Shown: one piece after another, positions 14,370-22,601 of the stretch
How the letters are laid out: each line of letters starts with the position of its first letter
How positions within the stretch are numbered: the first letter of the stretch is position 1
Assembly: GCA_043808305.1 (NCBI GenBank)
Contig: JAZDFB010000077.1
Span: 1 to 28,413 of the forward strand
Reading direction: 5' to 3'
DNA length: 28,413 nucleotides
DNA from: JBBAAP01 sp043808305
GTDB taxonomy: Bacteria > Planctomycetota > MHYJ01 > JACQXL01
The notes under the pieces: model-generated
What the model saw: the letters and a program-made list of their open reading frames with translations, nothing else
The model's database searches: none
What the model was told of the DNA's origin: nothing
Translations under genes and position numbers: made by a program

Positions 14370-16184
14370 TCACCAGACCGGAATGGGCAGGAGATGGTCC
14401 ATTATTATCATATATATATCAAAATGATTATTGGCCGTAAAGCGGTTGATTACCGGAACGCTATTATTGTCTATCATAAATCCGATACCTGTAACGATGG
14501 ACTTGCGCACCTCGACTGAAGTTAATTCGTCATTATAGGCATCCACAAATGCCTGCGCTGTTTCACGGGTCCCTATGATTCCCAGCGTATGAAAAGCATA
14601 AATCTTGAGGCTCTCCGGCGATTCCTTGGCGCATTGCTTCAGGATCCGCGGCAGGACTAAATCATCCCTTTTGCCTAACATTGTCAGCGCCACGGCCAGA
14701 TTGGTGTATGAAGCCATATTAATATTCTTTTCATCAACATCTTCCCATTTTTTCTTTAAAGGTTCCACGGCGCTTTCATCGCCAATCATTCCCAGCGCCA
14801 GTATCACATAAGGACTGTAAGACGGGTCGTCATTCTTCTTGAATGTTGCCAGCAATATCGGCACGGCTTCTTTATCCTTCATCAGACCCAGCGCTATAGC
14901 CGCGGCTGATTTGGTCAGGATATTTTCCTTGCGGCTCTCGAGCATATCGTGGAACTTGGATTTAATCTTCTCGTTGCCCAAAATGCCCAAGGCAATCATC
15001 ATCAACCCTTTATCTTCCTCTCCGGACTTCAGGAACGCCTTTAAAATAACATCATAGCTGTCATTAATCTTCATCTGAGCTATGGATATCGCGGCCAAGC
15101 CGCGCACCAAACCGCTGGAATCCTTAAGCAGATTTAAGAGTGTCTCGGTGCCATCTTCGGACTTGACCAAACCCAAGGCGATTGCCACGGCCACCCGCGT
15201 GTCGCGTTCCTTGTCCGTCGATGCCTTAATCAGCTCTGTAACAATGGTTTTGCAATATCCGTCAGATACTTTTTTTGCCTGTGCGTTTTCTTCATCATTT
15301 GATAAACTTTTATTGGCTTTGTCCGCTGTCTTAATGGACATGGCGATTCTGGCTAAAGCAAGCGCGGCATGAGCTTTGATTCGAACGTCTTTCCTGGGTT
15401 CATCGGCTTTGGGATTAAGCAATTTCGCCAAAATAGGTATGGACGACGGATCGCCTATTATGCCCAGCGACAGGGCCACGCAGCAGACGATTTCCGGGTC
15501 CTCCTTCTGGCTGATAAGCTCCTGAAGCAGCTTCAAAACGGCCGGGTTGTTGACAAAACCTAAAGAAGCCGCTATGTAGGAACGCGAAAGCACCGATTCC
15601 TTTTTGTTTACTAATGTTTCTTTGGTAATATCCACACAGGCAGCATTGCCGGTCAATCCCAGAGCGAAAGCAATATTGTTCTTGACGAAAAAACGCTTCT
15701 CCGCGGCATAGGCGCTTTTCAGAGCCTCCCGGGCGAATATATCTTGAGACCTGCCCAGCGATACAGCCGCGCGGAAAGCTACGTATTGGTCCTTATCCTG
15801 AACGCCTTGGGCTAAAATTCCTATGAGTTTGTCGTATACTTCGTATCTCTTTACCGAGCGAGTCGCTCCTTCGGTTATTTTGACCCATTCTATGGCCTGG
15901 TGCAGGCTAAGAAACTGCTCGCGGTTACGCGTCCACCAGGCTTCCCAGGGATTAACCACGCCGGTCAGATTTGAAAGCGACTGGATGAGCGGCTGAATAC
16001 CGACTCCCAATGGAGGCCGCGTGGACGGCGCCGGTTGCGGGGCGGGCGAGTCCGGGCCGCTGCTCTCTTCAGGTGGGCGGCGGCTGCGCGGGCAACAGCC
16101 GTCCGTGGTGTTATATTGCTCTGTAGCCCAGAATATCACGAAAATAGCTGTTAACATCCCGCCAAAAATTCTAAACTTGGCCAT
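14370..16184 (-). CDS. Exported HEAT-repeat protein
   Basis: A 604-residue protein with a hydrophobic N-terminus (MAKFRIFGGMLTAIFVIFW), a Pro/Ser-rich linker (~35-60) and then HEAT-type repeats to the end. Each repeat is ~35-40 residues, with motifs such as AAVSLGRS, IAFALGLTG, VALSLGIIGDPSSIPILAKLL and VILALGMIGDESAVEPL. The stretch NPWEAWWTRNREQFLSL before the first repeat is a motif I associate with planctomycete HEAT proteins, from memory and not checked. Start: ATG with AAAAGGAG upstream and a clear promoter. It leads a two-gene unit with the propeller gene. Function unknown; probably an envelope scaffold. It is not a close relative of the two short-repeat HEAT lipoproteins in this window. 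Confidence 0.88.
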   Translation of the reverse strand: MAKFRIFGGMLTAIFVIFWATEQYNTTDGCCPRSRRPPEESSGPDSPAPQPAPSTRPPLGVGIQPLIQSLSNLTGVVNPWEAWWTRNREQFLSLHQAIEWVKITEGATRSVKRYEVYDKLIGILAQGVQDKDQYVAFRAAVSLGRSQDIFAREALKSAYAAEKRFFVKNNIAFALGLTGNAACVDITKETLVNKKESVLSRSYIAASLGFVNNPAVLKLLQELISQKEDPEIVCCVALSLGIIGDPSSIPILAKLLNPKADEPRKDVRIKAHAALALARIAMSIKTADKANKSLSNDEENAQAKKVSDGYCKTIVTELIKASTDKERDTRVAVAIALGLVKSEDGTETLLNLLKDSSGLVRGLAAISIAQMKINDSYDVILKAFLKSGEEDKGLMMIALGILGNEKIKSKFHDMLESRKENILTKSAAAIALGLMKDKEAVPILLATFKKNDDPSYSPYVILALGMIGDESAVEPLKKKWEDVDEKNINMASYTNLAVALTMLGKRDDLVLPRILKQCAKESPESLKIYAFHTLGIIGTRETAQAFVDAYNDELTSVEVRKSIVTGIGFMIDNNSVPVINRFTANNHFDIYMIIMDHLLPIPVW

Positions 16185-16214
16185 ATATTGACTCCTTTTA
16201 TTTAATTTTATAAT

Positions 16215-16243
16215 AGTTTAGCCGTTATAAGCGCAAAAGTCAA
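16215..16243 (-). promoter_or_regulatory. Promoter of the HEAT-propeller operon
   Basis: On the minus strand: TTGACT (16238-16243), 17-bp spacer, TAAACT (16215-16220). About 30 bases of AT-rich leader with AGGAG precede the ATG at 16184. Confidence 0.7.
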
Positions 16244-16274
16244 CTATTTTCACCTGTTTATCCGCAAATATTGG

Positions 16275-16302
16275 TTGACTATGCCAGATAAAAAAGTAAC
16301 TG
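16275..16302 (+). promoter_or_regulatory. Possible promoter of the LigD-like gene
   Basis: TTGACT (16275-16280), a 16-bp spacer and TAACTG (16297-16302), six bases before ATG at 16309. The -10 is poor. The spacing again predicts a leaderless start, and no Shine-Dalgarno is present. It is divergent from the promoter at 16215-16243. Confidence 0.4.
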
Positions 16303-16308
16303 TTTATT

Positions 16309-16671
16309 ATGCTTCGATTTGTATTGCACCGGCACACCAGACGCGGGGTCGGCCATTTAGACCTGATGTTAGAAGGCCCGAGAAAACTCCGGACATGGAA
16401 AATATCTTCGCCTTATTCTTATAAGAATAAGGCGATACTGGCAAAAGTTATGCCTGACCACCGCAGAATATACCTGACCTATCAAGGGAAAGTTTCCCGG
16501 GGCCGGGGCAACGTCAGAATAGTTGATGCAGGCTCTTACCGTATCCTGGGAAAAGGCAGGTCATATCTGGTAACTGAATTCAGGGGCAAGAAATTTAAAG
16601 GTCAGTATCTGTTTGCGGAACTTCCCAAAATTAACAAGAAAACCTGGCTGATAATTAAATTAACGGCCTAA
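16309..16671 (+). CDS. Stand-alone LigD-type 3'-phosphoesterase-like protein
   Basis: A 120-residue protein matching the fold of the phosphoesterase domain of bacterial DNA ligase D (LigD_N family). It has RFVLHRHTRRGVGHLDLMLE near the start, LRTWKIS in the next strand, DHRRIYLTYQGKVSRGRGNVRIVDAGSY in the middle and GKKFKGQYLF near the end. In LigD this domain trims 3'-phosphate or 3'-ribonucleotide ends in end joining. His16, Asp18 and Glu22 of the HxDxxxE core are present, but the Arg of the usual HxDLRLE is Met20. Short single-domain forms with this HxDxMLE pattern are, as I recall, common in Planctomycetota. No ligase, polymerase or Ku gene is nearby. Its stop overlaps the convergent GcvH-like gene by four bases. 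Activity is uncertain. Confidence 0.8.
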   Translation: MLRFVLHRHTRRGVGHLDLMLEGPRKLRTWKISSPYSYKNKAILAKVMPDHRRIYLTYQGKVSRGRGNVRIVDAGSYRILGKGRSYLVTEFRGKKFKGQYLFAELPKINKKTWLIIKLTA

Positions 16672-17105
16672 ACATCGTCCTCTTCTTCTTCATCTTCGTC
16701 AGCCGCATCGCCTTCATCCTCTTCCTCGATGAATTTCTCGTAATCTTCATTGCCCATAAGTGTTTCCAGTTCGGAAGGATCTTCGAGTTTCAGGCGGATC
16801 AGCCAGCCGTCCTCAAAACAATCTTCGATAACCAGGGCCGGCGTTTTAATCAGGTCGCTATTGACCGCAATTACCTTGCCGCTGGCCGGAGTGTAAAGCG
16901 ACACAAAGGTATTGTCCACCTCAATCTCGCCCATTATTGAATCCTGGTCAAGGTTCTGCCCTTTCCTGGGCAAAGTTACTTTATTGATTTCTTCCCAGCC
17001 GCTTATCAGATAATCCGAGACGCCTATGGTGGCTTCGTCATTTTCATCCAGCCTAAGCCATAAATGGTCGCCGGAAAATGTTACGTCTTTAGGTCTTCTT
17101 TTCAT
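16668..17105 (-). CDS. GcvH-like protein lacking the lipoyl lysine
   Basis: A 145-residue protein with the hammerhead fold of glycine-cleavage H protein: HLWLRLDENDEATIGVSDYLI at the start, MGEIEVDNTFVSLYTPASGK around the lipoylation site, and DGWLIRLKLEDPSELETLM near the end. In true GcvH the site reads ESVKA, and the Lys carries lipoate. Here the aligned residue is Asn65 (EVDNT) and no other Lys is near, so it should not carry lipoate. A 25-residue acidic tail (EEEDEGDAADEDEEEEDDV) follows the domain. No glycine-cleavage gene (gcvT, gcvP) or lipoate ligase is nearby. It probably has a structural or regulatory role. A promoter lies at 17120-17148, with no Shine-Dalgarno and a leader of about eight bases. 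Confidence 0.82.
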   Translation of the reverse strand: MKRRPKDVTFSGDHLWLRLDENDEATIGVSDYLISGWEEINKVTLPRKGQNLDQDSIMGEIEVDNTFVSLYTPASGKVIAVNSDLIKTPALVIEDCFEDGWLIRLKLEDPSELETLMGNEDYEKFIEEEDEGDAADEDEEEEDDV

Positions 17106-17119
17106 AATATTTGGGTATG

Positions 17120-17148
17120 AGTAAATGAGGTATAAAAGTATTTGTCAA
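17120..17148 (-). promoter_or_regulatory. Promoter of the GcvH-like gene
   Basis: On the minus strand: TTGACA (17143-17148), 17-bp spacer, TTTACT (17120-17125). The start codon at 17105 is 14 bases after the -10 box, so the leader would be about eight bases. Confidence 0.6.
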
Positions 17149-17211
17149 GAAAATATATCAAATTTATGAGAAGATTCCGGGCTTGTTTTTAGCGCCGCGG
17201 TCGGAGCCCGG

Positions 17212-17865
17212 CTAAAGCGGAACTGCCGGAACATAAACCTCAGAATTCGGCGGCAGGCTGGCCCGAATGACAGCAACTTCATTCGAATCAAAACGCCTGA
17301 CGGCGCTCATCCTGGACAGAAAATCGTCCGCCGGGCTGATAGGAAAATCGATTAATCCGGTCTTATAATGCATGGGTATGATAATTCCGGGGCAGAGTTT
17401 AGCCGCGGTCTCAACGGCTTCAATCGCATTAATAGTGAAATATCCGCCCACCGGAATCAAAACGACATCCACGCGCCCTATTTCTTTAATCTGGCCGGCT
17501 GTCGGCACGTGCCCCAAATCACCCAGATGCGCAATGCGCATGCCGTCCATATCAAAGACAAACACAATGTTAGCGCCGCGCTGGCGGCCCTGGCTGGCGT
17601 CATGGAACGTGGGAACGCCTTTAATCTTAATGCCTGAAATATTATAATCACCCGGCTGGTCAAAGACCCGCGGCCTCCCCGGCAGGTTTCGGTTGCAATG
17701 GTCCGGATGGTTATGGCTGTAAGTAACGATATCCGCCTTGATGTCTATCTTGGGATATTTAATAGCGCCGTTGTAAGCGGAGGAATCAAACGGATCGGTT
17801 ATGATAATTGGCCCGCTATCCAAACTAAACGCGAATGCCGAGTGGCCCAGCCATTTTATTTTCAT
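17212..17865 (-). CDS. Metallo-beta-lactamase-fold hydrolase (UlaG/UPF0173-like)
   Basis: A 217-residue cytosolic protein of the metal-dependent hydrolase group that includes UPF0173 proteins and the L-ascorbate-lactonase UlaG. It starts MKIKWLGHSAFAF, with the first His at position 8, and has the metal-binding motif SHNHPDH (50-56). It also has FHDASQGRQRGAN, AHLGDLGH with the bridging Asp, and PMHYKTG with the last His ligand. All ligands for a two-metal site seem present. The substrate cannot be inferred. ATG at 17865 matches the usual family start. GTG at 17880 is possible, as it lies six bases after a TTATAC box, which would make it leaderless. It follows the large signalling gene by ~150 bp of hairpins. 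Confidence 0.88.
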   Translation of the reverse strand: MKIKWLGHSAFAFSLDSGPIIITDPFDSSAYNGAIKYPKIDIKADIVTYSHNHPDHCNRNLPGRPRVFDQPGDYNISGIKIKGVPTFHDASQGRQRGANIVFVFDMDGMRIAHLGDLGHVPTAGQIKEIGRVDVVLIPVGGYFTINAIEAVETAAKLCPGIIIPMHYKTGLIDFPISPADDFLSRMSAVRRFDSNEVAVIRASLPPNSEVYVPAVPL

Positions 17866-17891
17866 TAGGTTGGCAAACACCTTAAGGTATA

Positions 17892-18011
17892 AGTGCGACT
17901 AATTCGCTTACGCTCAAAGTCGCACTAATAAACTTTACGATAATCAGCAACCCCGATGTCGCTACGCTCATCGGGATAACTGCCCTTAATTCGCTACGCT
18001 CAAACGGGCAG
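17892..18011. repeat. Three hairpins with the conserved loop (f, g, h)
   Basis: f: stem AGTGCGACT (17892-17900) pairs with AGTCGCACT (17918-17926) around loop AATTCGCTTACGCTCAA. g: CCCGATG (17952-17958) pairs with CATCGGG (17969-17975) around TCGCTACGCT. h: CTGCCC (17980-17985) pairs with GGGCAG (18006-18011) around a loop containing TTAATTCGCTACGCTCAA. The loops share one core (GAGCGTAGCGAA on the minus strand), while the stems are unrelated. They lie between the signalling gene and the hydrolase and could terminate the former. Confidence 0.75.
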
Positions 18012-18019
18012 GTAACCGG

Positions 18020-21000
18020 CTATTTCTCCGCTTCTTTCAGCCCAAGGCGGGCGGCCGAGCGGACGGACGGGCTCCGGTCGTTAAGCGCTTCCTTAAGAAC
18101 ATCCTGAGCCTCCATACTCTTAAAGTGCCCCAGCGCCCAGGCGCAGGCGCCGCGCACCTCGTCCGAGACGCCGCCGAAAAATCCCAGAAAACGTTTCTGC
18201 TTGAGCATGTCAATAAGCACCGGAACCGCTTTTTCATCCTTAAGCTTGCCCAGGGCCATACAGCATTCCTTGAGGATTTCCGCATTTGTCTCGGTTCCGA
18301 ACATGCCGATCAGCGCGGCCGATATCTCGGTGTATCCCGAAGAAGCCGCCGTGTCCATCGCCTCGATAACCACTTTCTTGTCCTTATCCGATAAAAGCGG
18401 AATAAGCATCTTGAGCGCCACGCCCTTTTCCAGTTTCTTTATGGTATTGAATACCGAATCGCGGACAATGCCCTCTTTCCTGACCAGAGTATTCATCGTC
18501 TCTTCCAGCCCGCCCTGTATCTCCGGCGGCGCAACCGCATATATCAACGGCATTACCTCAACCATCCGCCTGATGTTGTTGGCGTCGCCTTCATCCGCGG
18601 TATTCCTGAATTCATTCAAAAATATCCGGTTTGACTCGGGGCCTATTGTGTTCATCACGGAAATTATTTCCTCGCGCGGACCGGGCTCTTCGTTTTTCTT
18701 GAGGAATTGGACCAGCTCCGGCAGGACCACCGAGCCCATATTAATAAGAATTACCTTGCTCTGGCCATGAAGCGCATCATCGCCGCCCAGAAAATTATTC
18801 AAAATACCCTGGAATGCCGGACTGCCCTTGATATTGGCGAAGAATTCTTCCATTTTGGACCGCATCTCATCGGTCAAGCCGCTCAGTTCCGGCTCATCCT
18901 TGAGCCGCCGTCCGACGGTTCCGACAATATCAATAACAGGCTGGTACTCGCCCCGCTCCAGATGATACAGGCAATGCCGCGAAGCCGCCTCGATAATCAG
19001 CGGGTAAACCTTATTTTCCTTTTCTACGGCCAGGCCTTCCAGTATATGGCTGACGCCCTGCTTAAAAAGCAGGGAATGGGCATTAACTTTGGTTTTATTG
19101 AGCATCTGCAGATAAAATGAATACGCCTGGGAGCGCAGTTCCGGCTTAGCCTGGCGCATATTCTGCATAATCCGGCCGGCCAGCCGGTCAAAATTATCGG
19201 CATCGTTATTCTCCGCCATCTTTTCCAGCAGCGCGACGACCTCGTCATTCATCAGCCGTTCCGGCGCCGCATTAACCAGGCGGGCTATCTTAGTGGCAAT
19301 ATCTTCCTCTTTGGCCGGCCTCTGCGGGCGCGGTCCGGCCATAGCCGGCCCGTCCGCCGAATCAAATACCGGCTCGGACATAGTGGACATCTGCGCCGGC
19401 GGTTGGGTTGGCGCCTTATAAGCGCCCCCGCGCCGGGCATTGGCCACGGAATAGCTTATCGCGCCTATCTTGATGCTGGTTATCCCCTGCTGATTCAGCA
19501 TTTCATTCCACTCGGCGGCAGTAACCTTGCGCTCCGGCGACAGGTTGCTCAGGCTGGTCAGGAATTTCTCCAACTCCGGCGCGGTTATCGATTTCAGTAT
19601 CAGGATGCTTTTAAGATCATTATCGCGGATAATTATGGCCATGGTTATGGCGGCTGAACCGAGCAGGCGCGAATGGACCGGCGCGCCGTTTACCAGCAGA
19701 TTATCCTCGACTACGGAAAAATTCAGCATCGACACGTTCTGGAAAATGACATCAAGCGCTCTATTGACCGAAATCACCGCCTCGACAGTCAGCTGGCTGC
19801 CCGGCGGATAGAGTTTTATGTTTTCCACGGCCGCGCAAAAGTATCTGAGCAAATCGCGGAACTGCGGCGCGTTCTGCTCGGTTATCAGCACTTTTTCCTG
19901 GGCCGAGACGCCCGCGCCGGAAGCGCCCTTGTCCTTTACCGCTACAAAAGCCCGCTGGGTAATGCCGATATTGCCGATGGCTCTCTCTTCCAGGAATTTA
20001 TTCCAATATCCGGCCATCGAAAACTGCTTGTCCTTGGAATCATCCAGGTTCCTCAGCAATGTTTCCACCTCCGCCGATGTCACGCCCTTGCGGAATGTGC
20101 AGCTCTTGATGTAATGCTGTTTCATCAATCCCAAGAACTCCGACGCCCCTGTGCCGAAAGCCTTCATATCCGCCGGAACGGTATTGATCTGCAAATCATT
20201 CTTGGCTTCGGTAAAGGTGAACGTATTGACCTCGGCTAAAATCTTATTCATCATCCGTATCAAACCGGACGTAGACATGGTAATAAGCTGGCTCCCTTCC
20301 GGGTAAAGCCTCATGTTCTTCCCGGCCGTAATCAGCCCGCGCAGGACATCTTTCATATCGTTCATCTGCTGGCTGTTGAGAGGGTGCACCGCCTCCGGAA
20401 TGCGCGAGCGGACGATGCTGTTCTTATGGTCGTAATAAGCCTGGGCCTCGCCGCGCTGGAAAGTCCTGGTGGCCGTATTTTCGGCTATCTGGGTAAACTT
20501 AGTCGCCTTTTCGTCCTGGCCGGCCTTTTCATAATGGAACGCCAGCACCCCGGCCACTTTGTCCGGGTCGTCCTGGTAAAGCCTCTCGGTAACCTCGCCC
20601 ACCTCGTTGTGGATGTTCTGGCGCTCGGCGTCCTCGATATTCTTGTAAACAGCCTCCTGGACCCGCTGGCTGACGAATGTGAATTTATCAGTGTTGCCCG
20701 GCTCTACCGGCGCGATAATCTTCATCTTGGTCGCCTTGTCGATGGCGTCCTGCGTTTCGGACTCGCCCTGATGCCCCACCCCGGCCAGGACCGACAAATC
20801 CAAATCCTTGCCGACCACGGTGGCCCGGGCTACAACCTGGCGCGTATCCGATTCCATCATGCCGATGTTCGAAGCAATAACCCGCTCCAGGTCGATATGC
20901 AAGTCCAGCTCGCTGATAGCTTCCATTGTCACCTGCCACTTGCTTCCTTCGTTTTTAATGTATTTCTTGCTGATAAAACTCTTCATCAGCTCCTCGACAA

Positions 21001-22240
21001 AGAGCGGGTTGCCGCCGGTTGCCTCGTAGACGCGCCTGTCTAATTCCGGCATATCCGGCCGCCCGGTCAGGATATGGGAAATCATCAAGCTGACCTCATC
21101 CGGCCCGAGCGGTTCCAGCATAATTTCCTTGAATTTGGGCGATGCCGACAACTCGGCCAAAAGGTCGTTCACCGCCGGAGCCGTGCTGCCGATATTGCTG
21201 AAAATATCCCCCCTGATTGACGCCACCACGACCACCCGCCCTTTGGATGATTCGTAAAGGAAATTAATCACCTCCAGCGAGCCGTCATCGATGTTCTGGA
21301 ATTCGTCAATCAGAAGGACCAGCGGCCGGTGGGCGGAAATATCAAGAATACGGGCCGTAATACTGTCAAACAGTTTCTTCCTGTCCTGCTCGGTGGATTC
21401 CTTGTTGAGCGCCATATCAAAGGGCATCTCTGTCTTCTTGATAAGCCCGATAATCGTTTTATAAGGCGAATGCCGGTCGGTCTCGGAGCAGACCGTCTTC
21501 AATCCCAGGAAATTATTGCCGCCGCTCTTTTCCAATTCGGACAACAGCCGGCTCTTGCCGATTCCCGGAGGGCCGACCAGCGAGATGAACGTATTGCTGC
21601 CCTCGGCCTGGCTCATAATGAACTCGGTTATCTCGGTCAGGACCTGGACCCGGCCGATATATTTGGGGCACGGAAAATTATCGAATACGGAACGGCCTAC
21701 AATAGAGGCCTCGGTGAACGAATGCGCCTGGGAAACCCGGTTGCGACCGGAACGCTTGGAATAATAAAGCGCCTTATCCGCCTCTTCTATCAGGGCTTCG
21801 GGCTGTCCGCCGTCCTCCGGCGCCGTGGCGATGCCGATGCTGATGCCGATTCTCATCGGCTCGGCATTGGCGTCACGCCGCTTGAACACGGAACTGCTTA
21901 CCTTTTCCCTGAGCGCCTCCGCGAACTTAGCCGCCTCGGCCTTGCCCTTGCCCGGCAGGATTACCGTGAACTCGTCGCCGGCGTAGCGGATGGGCACCTC
22001 GTCCTGGCCGGTCAATGACTTGATAATCTCGCCCAATTGCTTCAGCAGGTTATCCCCTTCCAGATGACCGTAAGTATCGTTGACATTCTTGAAGAAATCG
22101 ATGTCCATCATCATCAACGAAACGAATTTATGGGAATCTATGGACTGGAGAACCTTATTGAGGTATGAATACAAAAACCGGCGGTTATATAAGTCGGTCA
22201 ACTCATCCTTATAAACCAGTTTAGCCAAATCTTCTTGCAT
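18020..22240 (-). CDS. GGDEF + STAND-ATPase + HEAT signalling protein
   Basis: A 1406-residue multidomain protein; start MQEDLAKLVY at 22240. Residues ~8-170 are a diguanylate cyclase (GGDEF) domain with YAGDEF at 86-91; no RxxD inhibitory site is seen five residues before it. Residues ~193-450 are an AAA_16/STAND-type ATPase with Walker A GPPGIGKS (223-230) and Walker B LVLLIDEFQ (307-315). A winged-helix and TPR-like region runs to ~610. Two copies of an unfamiliar ~130-residue domain follow (~630-765 and ~795-930). Each has NMRLYPEGSQL or NIKLYPPGSQL near its start and a turn GVTSAEVE or SITAPELE later. A Pro/Ala linker (~965-1000) leads to C-terminal HEAT repeats (~1030-1406), ending SVRSAARLGLKEAEK. 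It likely couples c-di-GMP synthesis to nucleotide-driven assembly in the cytoplasm. Upstream is a strong promoter with almost no leader. Confidence 0.88.
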   Translation of the reverse strand: MQEDLAKLVYKDELTDLYNRRFLYSYLNKVLQSIDSHKFVSLMMMDIDFFKNVNDTYGHLEGDNLLKQLGEIIKSLTGQDEVPIRYAGDEFTVILPGKGKAEAAKFAEALREKVSSSVFKRRDANAEPMRIGISIGIATAPEDGGQPEALIEEADKALYYSKRSGRNRVSQAHSFTEASIVGRSVFDNFPCPKYIGRVQVLTEITEFIMSQAEGSNTFISLVGPPGIGKSRLLSELEKSGGNNFLGLKTVCSETDRHSPYKTIIGLIKKTEMPFDMALNKESTEQDRKKLFDSITARILDISAHRPLVLLIDEFQNIDDGSLEVINFLYESSKGRVVVVASIRGDIFSNIGSTAPAVNDLLAELSASPKFKEIMLEPLGPDEVSLMISHILTGRPDMPELDRRVYEATGGNPLFVEELMKSFISKKYIKNEGSKWQVTMEAISELDLHIDLERVIASNIGMMESDTRQVVARATVVGKDLDLSVLAGVGHQGESETQDAIDKATKMKIIAPVEPGNTDKFTFVSQRVQEAVYKNIEDAERQNIHNEVGEVTERLYQDDPDKVAGVLAFHYEKAGQDEKATKFTQIAENTATRTFQRGEAQAYYDHKNSIVRSRIPEAVHPLNSQQMNDMKDVLRGLITAGKNMRLYPEGSQLITMSTSGLIRMMNKILAEVNTFTFTEAKNDLQINTVPADMKAFGTGASEFLGLMKQHYIKSCTFRKGVTSAEVETLLRNLDDSKDKQFSMAGYWNKFLEERAIGNIGITQRAFVAVKDKGASGAGVSAQEKVLITEQNAPQFRDLLRYFCAAVENIKLYPPGSQLTVEAVISVNRALDVIFQNVSMLNFSVVEDNLLVNGAPVHSRLLGSAAITMAIIIRDNDLKSILILKSITAPELEKFLTSLSNLSPERKVTAAEWNEMLNQQGITSIKIGAISYSVANARRGGAYKAPTQPPAQMSTMSEPVFDSADGPAMAGPRPQRPAKEEDIATKIARLVNAAPERLMNDEVVALLEKMAENNDADNFDRLAGRIMQNMRQAKPELRSQAYSFYLQMLNKTKVNAHSLLFKQGVSHILEGLAVEKENKVYPLIIEAASRHCLYHLERGEYQPVIDIVGTVGRRLKDEPELSGLTDEMRSKMEEFFANIKGSPAFQGILNNFLGGDDALHGQSKVILINMGSVVLPELVQFLKKNEEPGPREEIISVMNTIGPESNRIFLNEFRNTADEGDANNIRRMVEVMPLIYAVAPPEIQGGLEETMNTLVRKEGIVRDSVFNTIKKLEKGVALKMLIPLLSDKDKKVVIEAMDTAASSGYTEISAALIGMFGTETNAEILKECCMALGKLKDEKAVPVLIDMLKQKRFLGFFGGVSDEVRGACAWALGHFKSMEAQDVLKEALNDRSPSVRSAARLGLKEAEK

Positions 22241-22247
22241 AAATGGA

Positions 22248-22276
22248 GATATAGTATATTTTGATATACAAGTCAA
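22248..22276 (-). promoter_or_regulatory. Promoter of the signalling gene, nearly leaderless
   Basis: On the minus strand: TTGACT (22271-22276), 17-bp spacer, TATATC (22248-22253), then TCCATTT and ATG at 22240. The expected +1 falls within one base of the start codon, and there is no Shine-Dalgarno. Confidence 0.65.
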
Positions 22277-22310
22277 ATAATAATACAGAAACATAGGAGC
22301 TTCTGCAGCC

Positions 22311-22423
22311 ACGAATGAACACTAATGAACACCAATAAATTAGTGTGTATTCGGGTTAATTCGTGGTTAAAATTAATATCAGTGTTTATCCGTGTCCTCT
22401 GTGGCTACGAATTAAGATTTATT
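22311..22423. repeat. Triplet-type intergenic repeats
   Basis: Short 10-bp tandem units: CACGAATGAA, CACTAATGAA, CACCAATAAA from 22311. These are followed by TTCGGGTTAATTCGTGG and TATCCGTGTCCTCTGTGG to 22406. The region between the divergent signalling and permease genes (22241-22601) holds only this, the promoter above and the composite palindrome at 22424-22563. Confidence 0.55.
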
Positions 22424-22563
22424 ATATAAGGAACCCAGGAGAACAGGAGTAGAAAATACTTCAGCAGTTTAAGCGTTAGCGAATTACTGTTGAGTATAGT
22501 CGGCTGTAACTCACTACGTTCTAACAGCCGAACCATAAATTCTTGGCTTCCTGGCCTCCTTAT
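22424..22563 (+). repeat. Dispersed palindrome with two nested hairpins (i, j)
   Basis: The outer arms AAGGAACCCAGGAGA (left, near 22428) and CTGGCCTCCTTATT (right, to 22563) are those of the empty palindrome at 1763-1817. Nested inside are two hairpins. In i, CAGCAGT (22462-22468) pairs with ACTGTTG (22486-22492) around loop TTAAGCGTTAGCGAATT. In j, TCGGCTGT (22500-22507) pairs with ACAGCCGA (22524-22531) around AACTCACTACGTTCTA, the reverse-complement form of the same loop. The right flank resumes TTCTTGGCTTCCTGG. Confidence 0.75.
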
Positions 22564-22601
22564 TAAATTATCCGCGAAGATCTGCGTCCTATTTGACTAA
22601 T

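Noticed and set aside
16668..17105. Naming the H-like protein gcvH
   Set aside because: The lipoyl lysine is absent and no glycine-cleavage partner is nearby.
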